The notes below the pieces were generated by a model that saw nothing but the letters and a program-made list of their open reading frames with translations, was not told the DNA's origin and ran no database searches. Positions 1 to 7,145 of a stretch of DNA of 10,965 nucleotides are shown one piece after another (the stretch's first letter is position 1; each line of letters starts with the position of its first letter). The stretch covers positions 1-10,965 of the forward strand of contig JAHEZC010000032.1 of the NCBI GenBank assembly GCA_023251275.1, given 5' to 3'. Source of the stretch: Parafilimonas sp. GTDB lineage: Bacteria; Bacteroidota; Bacteroidia; Chitinophagales; Chitinophagaceae. The position numbers and the translations under genes are program-made.

Positions 1-641
1 TAAAAACCTTATACAGTTCCGGGGCTGATACAATTTACTGCAGGGGAAATATTGCCGAAGCAGCAGACAGGAAAAAAATATTACAGCAGGTGAAAGAGCA
101 TTTCGGAAAATTAAATGTTCTGGTGAATAATGCCGGTATCGCACCGAAGGAAAGACGTGATGTGCTTGAAACAAGTGAAGCAAGTTTTGATGAAGTAATT
201 TCCACAAATCTTAAGGGTACTTATTTTCTCACACAACAGGCTGCTAACTGGATGGTAGAACAAAAAAAAACAGATAATAAATTTTCAGGTTGCATCATTA
301 ATATATCTTCTGTTTCCGCAACTGTTGCCTCTGTTAATCGTGGAGAGTATTGCATTTCGAAAGCAGGCATCAGCATGATAACACAATTGTTTGCCGCAAG
401 ACTTGGTGAATATGATATTCCTGTTTATGAAGTTCGCCCTGGAATCATCACTACAGACATGACTGCCGGTGCAAAAGCGAAATATGATAATCTGATTGAA
501 GAAGACATCTTCATTCAAAAGCGATGGGGAACACCGGATGATGTGGGCAAAGCAGTGGCATCACTGGCAACAGGAAGCTTTCCATATTCTACAGGGCAGG
601 TTATTATGGTGGACGGTGGGTTTACCATACAACGTTTATAA
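1..641 (+). CDS. SDR-family oxidoreductase, 3-ketoacyl-ACP-reductase-like (5' partial)
   Basis: NAD(P)-dependent short-chain dehydrogenase/reductase, cut by the left window edge. The frame is open from base 3, so the GTG at 90 is an internal valine and not the start; the Rossmann glycine motif lies outside the window. Visible motifs are NNAG (from about base 126), the catalytic serine in NISS (306-311) and the catalytic Tyr and Lys of YxxxK (Tyr 348-350, Lys 360-362), followed by RPG and a C-terminal STGQ...DGG segment typical of the fold's end. The pattern RGEYCISKAG, then EVRPG with TDMT, then PYSTGQ with VDGG resembles the FabG-like subgroup annotated as 3-ketoacyl-ACP reductase. The family is usually about 250 residues, so roughly 40 are missing. 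The MFS gene follows after 38 nt on the same strand, suggesting one transcript and a catabolic dehydrogenase rather than fatty acid synthesis. The substrate is unknown. Confidence 0.9.
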   Translation, partial: KTLYSSGADTIYCRGNIAEAADRKKILQQVKEHFGKLNVLVNNAGIAPKERRDVLETSEASFDEVISTNLKGTYFLTQQAANWMVEQKKTDNKFSGCIINISSVSATVASVNRGEYCISKAGISMITQLFAARLGEYDIPVYEVRPGIITTDMTAGAKAKYDNLIEEDIFIQKRWGTPDDVGKAVASLATGSFPYSTGQVIMVDGGFTIQRL

Positions 642-679
642 ACCTTACTCGATTTCATTATCACAAAAGAAAAATCTGC

Positions 680-1924
680 ATGAGCAATGCTGCAATCACC
701 AAAACAAATACACTCAAGGAAGTGTTTCGCCTTCCCGTGCTTGTTGCTTCCCTGGGTTATCTCGTGGATGTATATGATCTCTTTGTTTTCAGCATCGTAA
801 GGAAATCAAGCCTGCACTCAATCGGCGTCCCCGAGGATCGCCTGTTACCGGAGGGAATTTACCTGCTCAATCTTCAGATGGCGGGCTTATTGATTGGCGG
901 TATTATCTGGGGAATCATGGGAGATAAGAAAGGACGACTCTCTGTGCTGTTTGGTTCCATCATTATTTATTCGATTGCAAATATCGGCAACGGGCTTGTG
1001 CATAATTTGAATCAATATGCAGCGCTCAGGTTTATTGCAGGTCTTGGTCTTGCAGGCGAGCTTGGCGCAGGCATAACGTTAATGTCGGAGATACTGCCGA
1101 AAAACCTGCGAAGCTATGGCGCCACGCTTGTTACAACGATGGGATTGTCAGGAGCAGTACTTGCCTATTTTGTTGCAGACCTGCTTGAATGGCGCATTAC
1201 CTATTTCACCGGCGGCGCACTTGGCTTGTTGTTGCTCATCCTGCGCATCAGCGTTTTTGAATCAGGCATGTACCTGAAAGTAAAGGAGAAAAAAGTAAAG
1301 CGTGGAAATTTTCTAATGTTATTCACTTCCAAAACCCGTTTACTGAAATATCTGAAAAGCATTCTTATCGGCGTGCCGATATGGTTTATTACGGGCATAC
1401 TCATCACTTTTTCTCCCGAATTCGGTAAGGAATTTAATATCGCAGAACCGATAGTTGCCGGCAAGGCAGTAATGATATTTTTTTCTGTTCATCTTGTGGG
1501 CAATCTCGTCAGCGGGTTCTTTAGTCATTATGTGAAAAGCCGTAAAAAAGTAATTCTCGTTTTCCTGCTTGCTTCGTTCATTTTTGTTTGTATATTCTTA
1601 TTAATTCCGCCCGGCACAGCATATTGGTTTTATTTCCTTTGCGGTATTCTCGGTTTTTGCAATGGATACTGGACTCTCTTCATTGCCGTAGCTGCAGAGC
1701 TATTCGGCACCAACCTTCGTGCAACTGTTGCCACCACGGTTCCCAATTTTGTACGCGGCGCTGTGATCCCTGTTACGGCACTCTTCAAATTTTTCGAAAA
1801 CTATTCTGACATAGTTTACAGTGCATTGATCGTTGGTGTCATTGTATATGCTGCCGCAATTTTTGCATTATTATTTCTCGAAGAAACTTTTCACAAAGAC
1901 CTCGATTATCTGGAGCAGGGTTGA
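680..1924 (+). CDS. MFS transporter, metabolite:H+ symporter type
   Basis: A 414-residue inner-membrane protein of the major facilitator superfamily, with about 12 hydrophobic segments in two halves split by a basic cytoplasmic loop (about residues 192-210, rich in Lys). TM1 carries GYLVDVYDLFVF (Asp30, Asp33), the acidic pair typical of aromatic-acid, shikimate and other metabolite:proton symporters. The loop 2-3 motif A is present as G78-x-x-G81-D82-K-K-G85-R86. The TM4 region has RFIAGLGLAGELGAG followed by a Glu-containing LMSEILP, also characteristic of this group. The length is normal for the family. It starts 38 nt after the dehydrogenase stop and probably shares its transcript, so the two may handle the same organic acid or sugar-derived compound. 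Nothing here identifies the substrate. It ends convergent to feoB, with 66 nt between the stops and no convincing terminator in that gap. Confidence 0.88.
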   Translation: MSNAAITKTNTLKEVFRLPVLVASLGYLVDVYDLFVFSIVRKSSLHSIGVPEDRLLPEGIYLLNLQMAGLLIGGIIWGIMGDKKGRLSVLFGSIIIYSIANIGNGLVHNLNQYAALRFIAGLGLAGELGAGITLMSEILPKNLRSYGATLVTTMGLSGAVLAYFVADLLEWRITYFTGGALGLLLLILRISVFESGMYLKVKEKKVKRGNFLMLFTSKTRLLKYLKSILIGVPIWFITGILITFSPEFGKEFNIAEPIVAGKAVMIFFSVHLVGNLVSGFFSHYVKSRKKVILVFLLASFIFVCIFLLIPPGTAYWFYFLCGILGFCNGYWTLFIAVAAELFGTNLRATVATTVPNFVRGAVIPVTALFKFFENYSDIVYSALIVGVIVYAAAIFALLFLEETFHKDLDYLEQG

Positions 1925-1990
1925 GAGTATATTGAATGAAACTTTGTGTCTTTGAAAAAACCGCTAATTTTTTTGAAGATTGATTTACAA

Positions 1991-4108
1991 TCAAAACAAC
2001 TGATAGACCGCCAAACTCATCAGGTATGCCAGCCCGGTCATGTAAGCTAATTGTATCGCCGGCCATTTCCATCCCCTGGTCTCTCTTCTTACTACGGCAA
2101 GTGTGCTCATACATTGCATGGCAAGCACATAAAACACCATCAATGACAATGCCGTGGGTAATGTATATACTTTGGTTCCGTCCTCATGAACAGCAGTTTG
2201 CATTTTTTGTCTGAGTGTACTGTTATCATTATCCTCCACGCTGTAAAGAGTTGCCATGGTTCCCACAAAGACTTCCCTGGCGGCAAAAGAAGTAATGAGT
2301 GCAATGCCGATCTTCCAGTCGAAACCGAGTGGTTTTATTACAGGTTCAATAGTCTTTCCCAGGATGCCTGCATACGAATTCTGCAGCTTTTCCGAATTGT
2401 ACTGCTTTTTGATGGCAATCTGAGCTTCAGTGGTCGTTGCCTGCTGATTAAGCAATGCATATTTATTTTCCAGTTGTTGCTGTCTTTGAGAAGGACCGTA
2501 ACTGCTTAAAAACCACAGCAGCAAACTGATTACAATGATCACCTTTCCTGCATCCCGCACAAATATCCTTGCCTTTTCTACCATAGTAATGCCTATATTT
2601 TTCCATCTTGGAGCACGGTAAACAGGCAGTTCAAGAATAAAAAAACTTTTTTCTTTAAGCTTTACAATCCATTTAAGCACATAACTCACAATCAGCGCCA
2701 TTACTACACCCATCAGGTAGAGAGCCATCATCACCAGGCCTTGCAGACTCAAAAAACCAAGATAATAAATATGGGGTACGGCCAGGGCAATCAGGATAGT
2801 AAATACCGGCAATCTTGCGCTGCAACTCATCAGCGGTGTAACCATAATTGTTAGCAGGCGTTCTTTCCGGTTTTCGATATTGCGTGTGCTCATGATAGCA
2901 GGTACGGCACATGCAAATCCGCTGATCATGGGCATCACACTTTTGCCGTTCAATCCCACTTTACGCATCAGTCTGTCGCTTAAAAAACTGATGCGTGCCA
3001 TGTAGCCGGTGTCTTCAAGCAATGTGATCAATCCGAACAGGATCATGATCTGAGGCACAAAAACGAGTATGCCGTTTAATCCTGCAACCAAACCATTTAT
3101 TAAAAGATTACTCCACCAAACCTCCGGCAATGCACCGTTAAGCCAGCCGCTGAATTTTGAAAAACCCCAGTCAATCCCATTCATGGGATATTGCGCCAGC
3201 CAGAAAATACTTTGAAATAATAAAAACAATACCACCAATAAAATGACATAACCCCATACACGATGCAACAGAATGTTGTCAAGGTTTTCAGTAAATAGCT
3301 TTTTCTGCAAAGGATCAGGCTCCACTACATTCTGATGCATCACCTGCTTAATGCGTGAATAACGTTGCAGTATTTCCTCCGCCTGTGTTTTGACAGCATT
3401 GAATTTATTGCTTATTTCTATCTGTTCAACTGCAAGCTGCATTTTGTCTGTCAGCGGAAAATTTTCATGATTGATAAGGTAATGAATGCCTGCATAATCG
3501 CTCAAATGCGGAAAAAGTTTTTTCACCCCTTCTACAGCTAAAGGCGCTAATTCTTTGTTTTGAATAAAGTCGAGCTGCGGAGCTATATACTGATGCCTTG
3601 CTGTTTGCGCCAATACTTTCTTTAATTGTGCAATGCCTTTGTTCTTGCGCGGATTCACAGCAACAACAGGAATCCCCAAATCCAGTTCCAGACCCGGCAC
3701 ATCAATTTCAAATCCTTTTTTCCGGGCAATATCCATCATGGTAAGCGCAATCACCACCGGGTATTTAAGGTCAATGATCTGGCTGCAGAAAAGAAGGTTG
3801 CGCTTGAGATTACTCGCATCTGCAATAATCAAAATAATATCCGGTTGCACTTCCCTATCAGCCTTCATCATTACTTTATATGCCACCCATTCATCGCTGC
3901 GGCGGGGATACAGACTGTATGTGCCCGGCAGATCAATAACTGTGGCAGAAAGCTGTTCATCCAGCCGGCAATGGCCTGTTTTTTTATCAACTGTAACGCC
4001 GGGAAAATTACTTACTTTCTGATTCAATCCTGTCAGGGAATTAAAAAGAGAAGATTTACCGCTGTTGGGATTACCTACTAATGCAATCTGAATGCTGGAT
4101 GAAGACAA
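1991..4108 (-). CDS. feoB: Ferrous iron transporter FeoB (TTG start)
   Basis: A 705-residue inner-membrane Fe(II) transporter. The N-terminal G domain shows G1 GNPNSGKS (12-19), the G2 Thr in PGVTV (Thr39) and G3 DLPG (59-62). G4, normally NxxD, reads T123-M-M-D126, and the G5 region reads VNPRKNKG (151-158) instead of the usual SA-type motif. A helical linker leads to the membrane core, which starts near residue 285. The two Gate regions are clear: GFACAVPAIM with Cys400, and SCSARLPVF with Cys429. The C-terminal part has FAAREVFVGTM and MSTLAVVRRE, as in other FeoBs. The length fits a stand-alone FeoB without a fused FeoA. The start is TTG: an in-frame TAA lies 9 nt upstream, and the nearby ATG (4111-4113, minus strand) is out of frame and soon reaches a stop. 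No feoA or feoC is adjacent. A -7-like element lies at 4127-4134. Confidence 0.97.
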   Translation of the reverse strand: MSSSSIQIALVGNPNSGKSSLFNSLTGLNQKVSNFPGVTVDKKTGHCRLDEQLSATVIDLPGTYSLYPRRSDEWVAYKVMMKADREVQPDIILIIADASNLKRNLLFCSQIIDLKYPVVIALTMMDIARKKGFEIDVPGLELDLGIPVVAVNPRKNKGIAQLKKVLAQTARHQYIAPQLDFIQNKELAPLAVEGVKKLFPHLSDYAGIHYLINHENFPLTDKMQLAVEQIEISNKFNAVKTQAEEILQRYSRIKQVMHQNVVEPDPLQKKLFTENLDNILLHRVWGYVILLVVLFLLFQSIFWLAQYPMNGIDWGFSKFSGWLNGALPEVWWSNLLINGLVAGLNGILVFVPQIMILFGLITLLEDTGYMARISFLSDRLMRKVGLNGKSVMPMISGFACAVPAIMSTRNIENRKERLLTIMVTPLMSCSARLPVFTILIALAVPHIYYLGFLSLQGLVMMALYLMGVVMALIVSYVLKWIVKLKEKSFFILELPVYRAPRWKNIGITMVEKARIFVRDAGKVIIVISLLLWFLSSYGPSQRQQQLENKYALLNQQATTTEAQIAIKKQYNSEKLQNSYAGILGKTIEPVIKPLGFDWKIGIALITSFAAREVFVGTMATLYSVEDNDNSTLRQKMQTAVHEDGTKVYTLPTALSLMVFYVLAMQCMSTLAVVRRETRGWKWPAIQLAYMTGLAYLMSLAVYQLF

Positions 4109-4126
4109 TACATGTATTTAAGCCTG

Positions 4127-4134
4127 CAAAAGTA
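4127..4134 (-). promoter_or_regulatory. Bacteroidota -7 promoter element upstream of feoB
   Basis: On the minus strand the bases read TACTTTTG followed by CA, a full match to the Bacteroidota sigma-A -7 element TAnnTTTG, 18 nt before the feoB TTG start. No good -33 TTTG is seen at the expected spacing; only a TG-containing AATG sits there. The predicted 5' leader would be roughly 10-15 nt. The assignment is inferred from motif and position. Confidence 0.45.
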
Positions 4135-4357
4135 AATGTTGCAAACCTGATAACATTACGAGATCGGGAGATTTGAATTTGGGGGAGTGAAGCACCGGAG
4201 CAAAGTACTAATACAAATAAACCCATCTTTTTCACGCTGAAAGACCTTAACCTGTATGTATGTTAAGTACCCGTTGTAAATATTTTTTCCTTTGTACCCA
4301 ATCATTATAAGATTATCGTTATTTAAGCCATCAATTATAAAGAGGCATAAGGATTGC

Positions 4358-4365
4358 TACATTTG
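4358..4365 (+). promoter_or_regulatory. Bacteroidota -7 promoter element upstream of the M28 peptidase
   Basis: TACATTTG followed by CA matches the TAnnTTTG -7 consensus and ends 22 nt before the peptidase ATG, a typical distance for this phylum. The -33 position is only partly matched (TTAT). With the feoB element this makes the 279-nt gap at 4109-4387 a divergent promoter region. I see no other gene in that gap. Confidence 0.45.
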
Positions 4366-4387
4366 CATCACTAATCAAGGTTGATTT

Positions 4388-6031
4388 ATGAAAAAGCTCT
4401 TGCTTATTATTGCATTTGCACCATTGCTCGCCTATGCACAAAACCGTAAGGAACGCAAAGCACAGGAAAAGGCCGATCAAATAACGCTGGCAGATATAAA
4501 AGCACATGTTCAGTACCTCGCCGACGATAAGCTTGAAGGAAGAAGAACCGGCTCACCGGGTGAAGTGCTTGCTATGCAATACATCAGTGAACAATTTAAA
4601 AAAGCAGGCCTCGAACCGAAAGGCACGACTGATTATATCCAGGAATTTGAAATTGATGAGGGAAGGCAATTCAGCGAACGTAATAATTTTTTAATAGTCA
4701 ATGATCAAAAGCCTGAACTGAAAAAGGATTATTATCCGCTTGCTTATTCCGCCAATACTTCCGCAGAAGGAAGCTCCTCTCTTGAGTTGCGTGAAAAGGG
4801 GGAACCCTGGTTCTTCGATGTGAAAGACCTGCTGGAGGATAACAAAGGAAATCCTCATTTTGATATAGATGCGGCTATCAAAACCGAAGCGAGAAATGTG
4901 AATGAAAAGGGCAGCAATGCCCTGATTGTTTATAACAGCTCAAATGAAGTGGATAATATACTTTTCAATAAAAACGACAGCAGTGAAACGATTCCAATTC
5001 CTGTGATATATATAACGAATGATGGTTTGAAAAAATATTTTACAGATTCTACCGGTATTTACAATTTAAAATTGCAGGTAAGCCTCACCCATAAAATCCG
5101 CAAGGCAAGAAACGTAATCGGCTATCTCAATTTCAATGCGCCGTCAACAGTGATACTCGGTGCACATTTTGACCACCTCGGCTATGGGGAAGACAAAAAT
5201 AGTTCCGACGGGGAAGGACAAATTCACAACGGTGCCGATGATAATGCAAGCGGCACAGCAGCGCTGATAGAAATGGGAAAAATGCTGAAAAATTCAAAGG
5301 CACATAACAACAACTATCTCTTCATCGCATTTTCAGGAGAAGAGCTTGGATTATATGGCTCAAAATACTGGCTGGAGCATCCCACTGTAAACATCGTTCC
5401 CAATTATATGATCAACATGGATATGGTTGGCAGGTATGATAGTGCACGTAAGCTGATCATTGGAGGATATGGCACATCTCCATTATGGGGACCAATTTTT
5501 TCCACGACAACTGATAAAAATTTAGTGATAAAATTCGACAGCAGCGGTTCAGGGCCCAGCGATCATACTTCGTTTTACAGGAAAGATATTCCTGTGCTTT
5601 TCTTTTTCACCAATACACACAGCGATTATCATAAAGCGACCGATGACTGGGATAAGATCAACTACACAGGCGAAGCAGAGATCATCAAGTATATCTATAA
5701 GATAATCCAGGCTGCAGATGATAAAGGCAAACTCGCTTTCTCTAAAACACATGAACAGGAGATGCGCTCTGTTTCATTGCCGGTTACTTTAGGTGTAATG
5801 CCGGATTATGCATTCACCGGCATGGGTCTGCGTATTGATGGTGTAAGCAAGGGAAAAATCGCCGAACATATTGGCCTGCAGGCAGGAGACATCCTCCTGC
5901 AATTAGGCGAGTATAAATTTACCGATATACAAACCTATATGCAGGCATTACAGCATTTTAAAAAAGGAGATAAAACTACCCTGCGCATTAAACGCAGTGA
6001 TGAAGAAAAATTGTTTGAAGTGGCATTTTAA
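4388..6031 (+). CDS. Secreted M28-family zinc metallopeptidase with C-terminal PDZ-like domain
   Basis: A 547-residue exported peptidase, probably an aminopeptidase acting in the periplasm or outside the cell. Residues 1-17 form a Sec signal peptide (Lys-Lys, hydrophobic core, AYA before Gln18). The region from about 80 to 235 looks like the protease-associated-type insert common in this family. The two-zinc M28 centre is complete: H260-F-D262-H in AHFDH, GADDNASG with Asp284/Asp285, Glu318-Glu319 in SGEELG, Asp345 in NMDMVGR and His415 in DYHKA. The last 90 or so residues, with GLRIDGV, a hydrophobic AGDILLQLG strand and a final basic strand, resemble a PDZ domain that could bind substrate C-termini. 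The length is usual for Bacteroidota M28-PDZ proteins. It is transcribed divergently from feoB. A promoter for the next gene overlaps its last codons. The substrate cannot be inferred. Confidence 0.93.
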   Translation: MKKLLLIIAFAPLLAYAQNRKERKAQEKADQITLADIKAHVQYLADDKLEGRRTGSPGEVLAMQYISEQFKKAGLEPKGTTDYIQEFEIDEGRQFSERNNFLIVNDQKPELKKDYYPLAYSANTSAEGSSSLELREKGEPWFFDVKDLLEDNKGNPHFDIDAAIKTEARNVNEKGSNALIVYNSSNEVDNILFNKNDSSETIPIPVIYITNDGLKKYFTDSTGIYNLKLQVSLTHKIRKARNVIGYLNFNAPSTVILGAHFDHLGYGEDKNSSDGEGQIHNGADDNASGTAALIEMGKMLKNSKAHNNNYLFIAFSGEELGLYGSKYWLEHPTVNIVPNYMINMDMVGRYDSARKLIIGGYGTSPLWGPIFSTTTDKNLVIKFDSSGSGPSDHTSFYRKDIPVLFFFTNTHSDYHKATDDWDKINYTGEAEIIKYIYKIIQAADDKGKLAFSKTHEQEMRSVSLPVTLGVMPDYAFTGMGLRIDGVSKGKIAEHIGLQAGDILLQLGEYKFTDIQTYMQALQHFKKGDKTTLRIKRSDEEKLFEVAF

Positions 6032-6044
6032 AAATGTAAATTTG
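6014..6044 (+). promoter_or_regulatory. Consensus Bacteroidota promoter for the toxin-antitoxin unit
   Basis: TTTG at 6014-6017, exactly 19 nt of spacer, then TAAATTTG at 6037-6044: a complete match to the Bacteroidota -33/-7 promoter. It overlaps the last codons and stop of the M28 gene. The antitoxin ATG at 6049 is only 4 nt beyond the -7 element, so transcription would begin at or very near the start codon. This suggests a leaderless mRNA; it is inferred from the sequence, with no transcript evidence. Confidence 0.6.
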
Positions 6045-6048
6045 AAAT

Positions 6049-6282
6049 ATGGAAACCTATATTGTCAAAGTAAAGAAAAAAGAAAAACAGGCTTTTGCTG
6101 AAGAGCTTTTACATTCTTTTGATTTTCTAGATGTAAAGAAACAGGCATTAAAGAAAAAAGTTGTTACCAAAAAACTGACAAGAAGGGAGAAAGAACTGGC
6201 TCATGCTTTTAAAGAAGTTCAGGAAGCAATGGATGGTAAAAGAAAATTAAAAACACTCAAGGAAGTAATAAATGAGTTATAG
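6049..6282 (+). CDS. Putative antitoxin of a RelE/ParE-type toxin-antitoxin pair
   Basis: A 77-residue, highly charged, lysine-rich protein with no recognised domain. The first seven residues (METYIVK) could form a beta strand. The rest looks helical, including a long charged segment from about residue 36 to the end. Small size, the position directly upstream of a RelE-type toxin gene, and an 11-nt overlap with it (6272-6282) are the classical antitoxin arrangement, and the charged helix would suit toxin binding. No clear DNA-binding fold (HTH, RHH or Phd) can be read by eye, so autoregulation is unproven. Base composition is poorer in G+C than in the flanking genes: I count 34 G/C in the 120 bases at 6061-6180. 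That fits a laterally acquired module. The antitoxin call rests mainly on context. Confidence 0.68.
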   Translation: METYIVKVKKKEKQAFAEELLHSFDFLDVKKQALKKKVVTKKLTRREKELAHAFKEVQEAMDGKRKLKTLKEVINEL

Positions 6283-6607
6283 TATTGAAACATCTCAACT
6301 ATTTAATAAAGAAGTAAAGGCGTTAAGCAAAAAATATCCTTCACTAAAAAATGACCTGAGCAAACTTTATGAAGGGCTTCACCAAAATCCAATTCAGGGA
6401 GACAAGCTTGGCAGAGATTGTTATAAAATAAGATTAAATATCCGATCTAAAGGGAAAGGGAAACGAGGTGGCGGGAGGGTGATTACCTGTATTAAAATTG
6501 TGAAAGAAAAAATTTATCTTCTTTCTATTTATGACAAGGGTGAAAAAGAAGATATAAGCGAACAGAACATTAACAATATCCTCAATAGTTTGGGACTATC
6601 CGGCTAA
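6272..6607 (+). CDS. RelE/ParE-family toxin
   Basis: A 111-residue small basic protein of the RelE/ParE superfamily, whose RelE-like members are ribosome-dependent mRNA endonucleases and whose ParE-like members poison gyrase. The visible pattern fits the family. A helical N-terminus (FNKEVKALSKKYPSLKNDL) is followed by a GDKLGRDCYKIRL strand and a Lys/Arg/Gly-rich SKGKGKRGGGRV loop. Next comes the core strand VITCIKIVKEKIYLLSIYDKGEKED, with conserved Tyr and Lys, and a short C-terminal helix. The SKGKGK-GG-RVI segment followed by LLSIYDKxEKE is characteristic of a Bacteroidota/Proteobacteria subgroup. The ATG lies inside the end of the antitoxin gene, so translation is probably coupled. The stop overlaps the next gene's ATG by one base (TAATG). 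No frameshift or internal stop is seen, so the toxin appears intact. RNase versus gyrase activity cannot be decided from sequence alone. Confidence 0.85.
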   Translation: MSYSIETSQLFNKEVKALSKKYPSLKNDLSKLYEGLHQNPIQGDKLGRDCYKIRLNIRSKGKGKRGGGRVITCIKIVKEKIYLLSIYDKGEKEDISEQNINNILNSLGLSG

Positions 6608-7038
6608 TGAAACTCATCCTCAACATAGATGAACTCACCGAAGATTTTTTTATCTGCGCACGTCTCTTAGGCATTATGGCATCGGCAAAGAACTACCGGT
6701 TTTGCTGGCAGGTGAACAATGTCGGTTATCATTTTAAGCTGAAGGCTGACAGTGAAATTCATTTGAGGCGTAAAGGCCGTGATTATTTTTTCTTCGTGTA
6801 TGAAGATGCAACAGACAACAATAACCTCCGGCATTTTATTTATCAAAATCAGTTTGATGGAGAATATCTTTTGCCCGAATTCAAACATCTTGATTTTCTC
6901 TGGCTTATAAAGGGTGACCACCTCGATGATGCGCAGTGCGCAGAAACAATTCAATCCATCAAAAACATCAGCGGTGTGCAGTTGGTCGCAGAATTAACTT
7001 ATGAAAAAATAAAGAACAAGGGAAATTTGGTGTTTTAA
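6607..7038 (+). CDS. IPExxxVDY-family protein (function unknown)
   Basis: A 143-residue soluble protein with no signal peptide or membrane segment. It resembles the small Bacteroidota family named after its IPExxxVDY motif. Here the motif appears with conservative changes as L89-P-E-F-K-H-L-D-F97, followed by the usual LWLIKG. The N-terminal half also fits the family (DFFICARLLGI, YRFCWQVNN, YFFFVYE). The biochemical role is unknown. As I recall, this gene usually sits near rnc and pyk in Bacteroidota. Here it instead begins on the last base of the toxin stop codon, making it the third gene of the toxin-antitoxin transcript. Whether it takes part in the system or is merely driven by its promoter is open. 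It ends 26 nt before the 34-bp palindrome. Confidence 0.78.
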   Translation: MKLILNIDELTEDFFICARLLGIMASAKNYRFCWQVNNVGYHFKLKADSEIHLRRKGRDYFFFVYEDATDNNNLRHFIYQNQFDGEYLLPEFKHLDFLWLIKGDHLDDAQCAETIQSIKNISGVQLVAELTYEKIKNKGNLVF

Positions 7039-7064
7039 AAAAAGAAAGATGTGCAAATTATGCG

Positions 7065-7098
7065 AAACCTATAAGGTTTTTAAAAACCTTATAGGTTT
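7065..7098. repeat. Perfect 34-bp nested palindrome, possible bidirectional terminator
   Basis: The 17-base arm AAACCTATAAGGTTTTT is followed at once by its exact reverse complement. Each arm holds its own smaller hairpin: AAACCT-ATA-AGGTTT on the left and AAACCT-TAT-AGGTTT on the right, joined by TTAA. The element can therefore fold as one long stem or two short ones. It lies between the convergent IPExxxVDY and hydrolase genes, 26 nt after one stop and 47 nt after the other, so it could end transcription both ways. However, no U-tract directly follows the stem on either strand. Palindromes of this kind are familiar from Bacteroidota intergenic regions, so a dispersed REP-like repeat is also possible. 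Confidence 0.85.
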
Positions 7099-7145
7099 AT
7101 TCTAACTCTAATACAATAATCAGTATTGAACAGTAATGAATAACT

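Noticed and set aside
1..13. The first 13 bases are identical to 7081-7093, part of the 34-bp palindrome
   Set aside because: The match lies inside the dehydrogenase coding frame without the other half of the palindrome. One or two 13-base matches are expected by chance in 11 kb searched on both strands.
496..777. Open frame overlapping the dehydrogenase end and the MFS start
   Set aside because: It is out of frame with two clearly real genes, and its Trp/His/Cys-rich translation looks random.
1978..1992. Inverted repeat GATTG-ATTTA-CAATC between the MFS and feoB stops, considered as a terminator
   Set aside because: The stem is only 5 bp and AT-rich, it overlaps the feoB stop, and no T-tract follows it on either strand.
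3626..4081. Long open frames on the plus strand opposite the start of feoB
   Set aside because: They are antisense shadows of a well-supported FeoB G domain and have no recognisable domains of their own.
4301..4317. AT-rich ATCATT/ATTATC sequence resembling a Fur box near feoB
   Set aside because: The hexamers do not align to the 19-bp Fur palindrome, and the site is almost 200 nt from the feoB start, nearer the peptidase gene.
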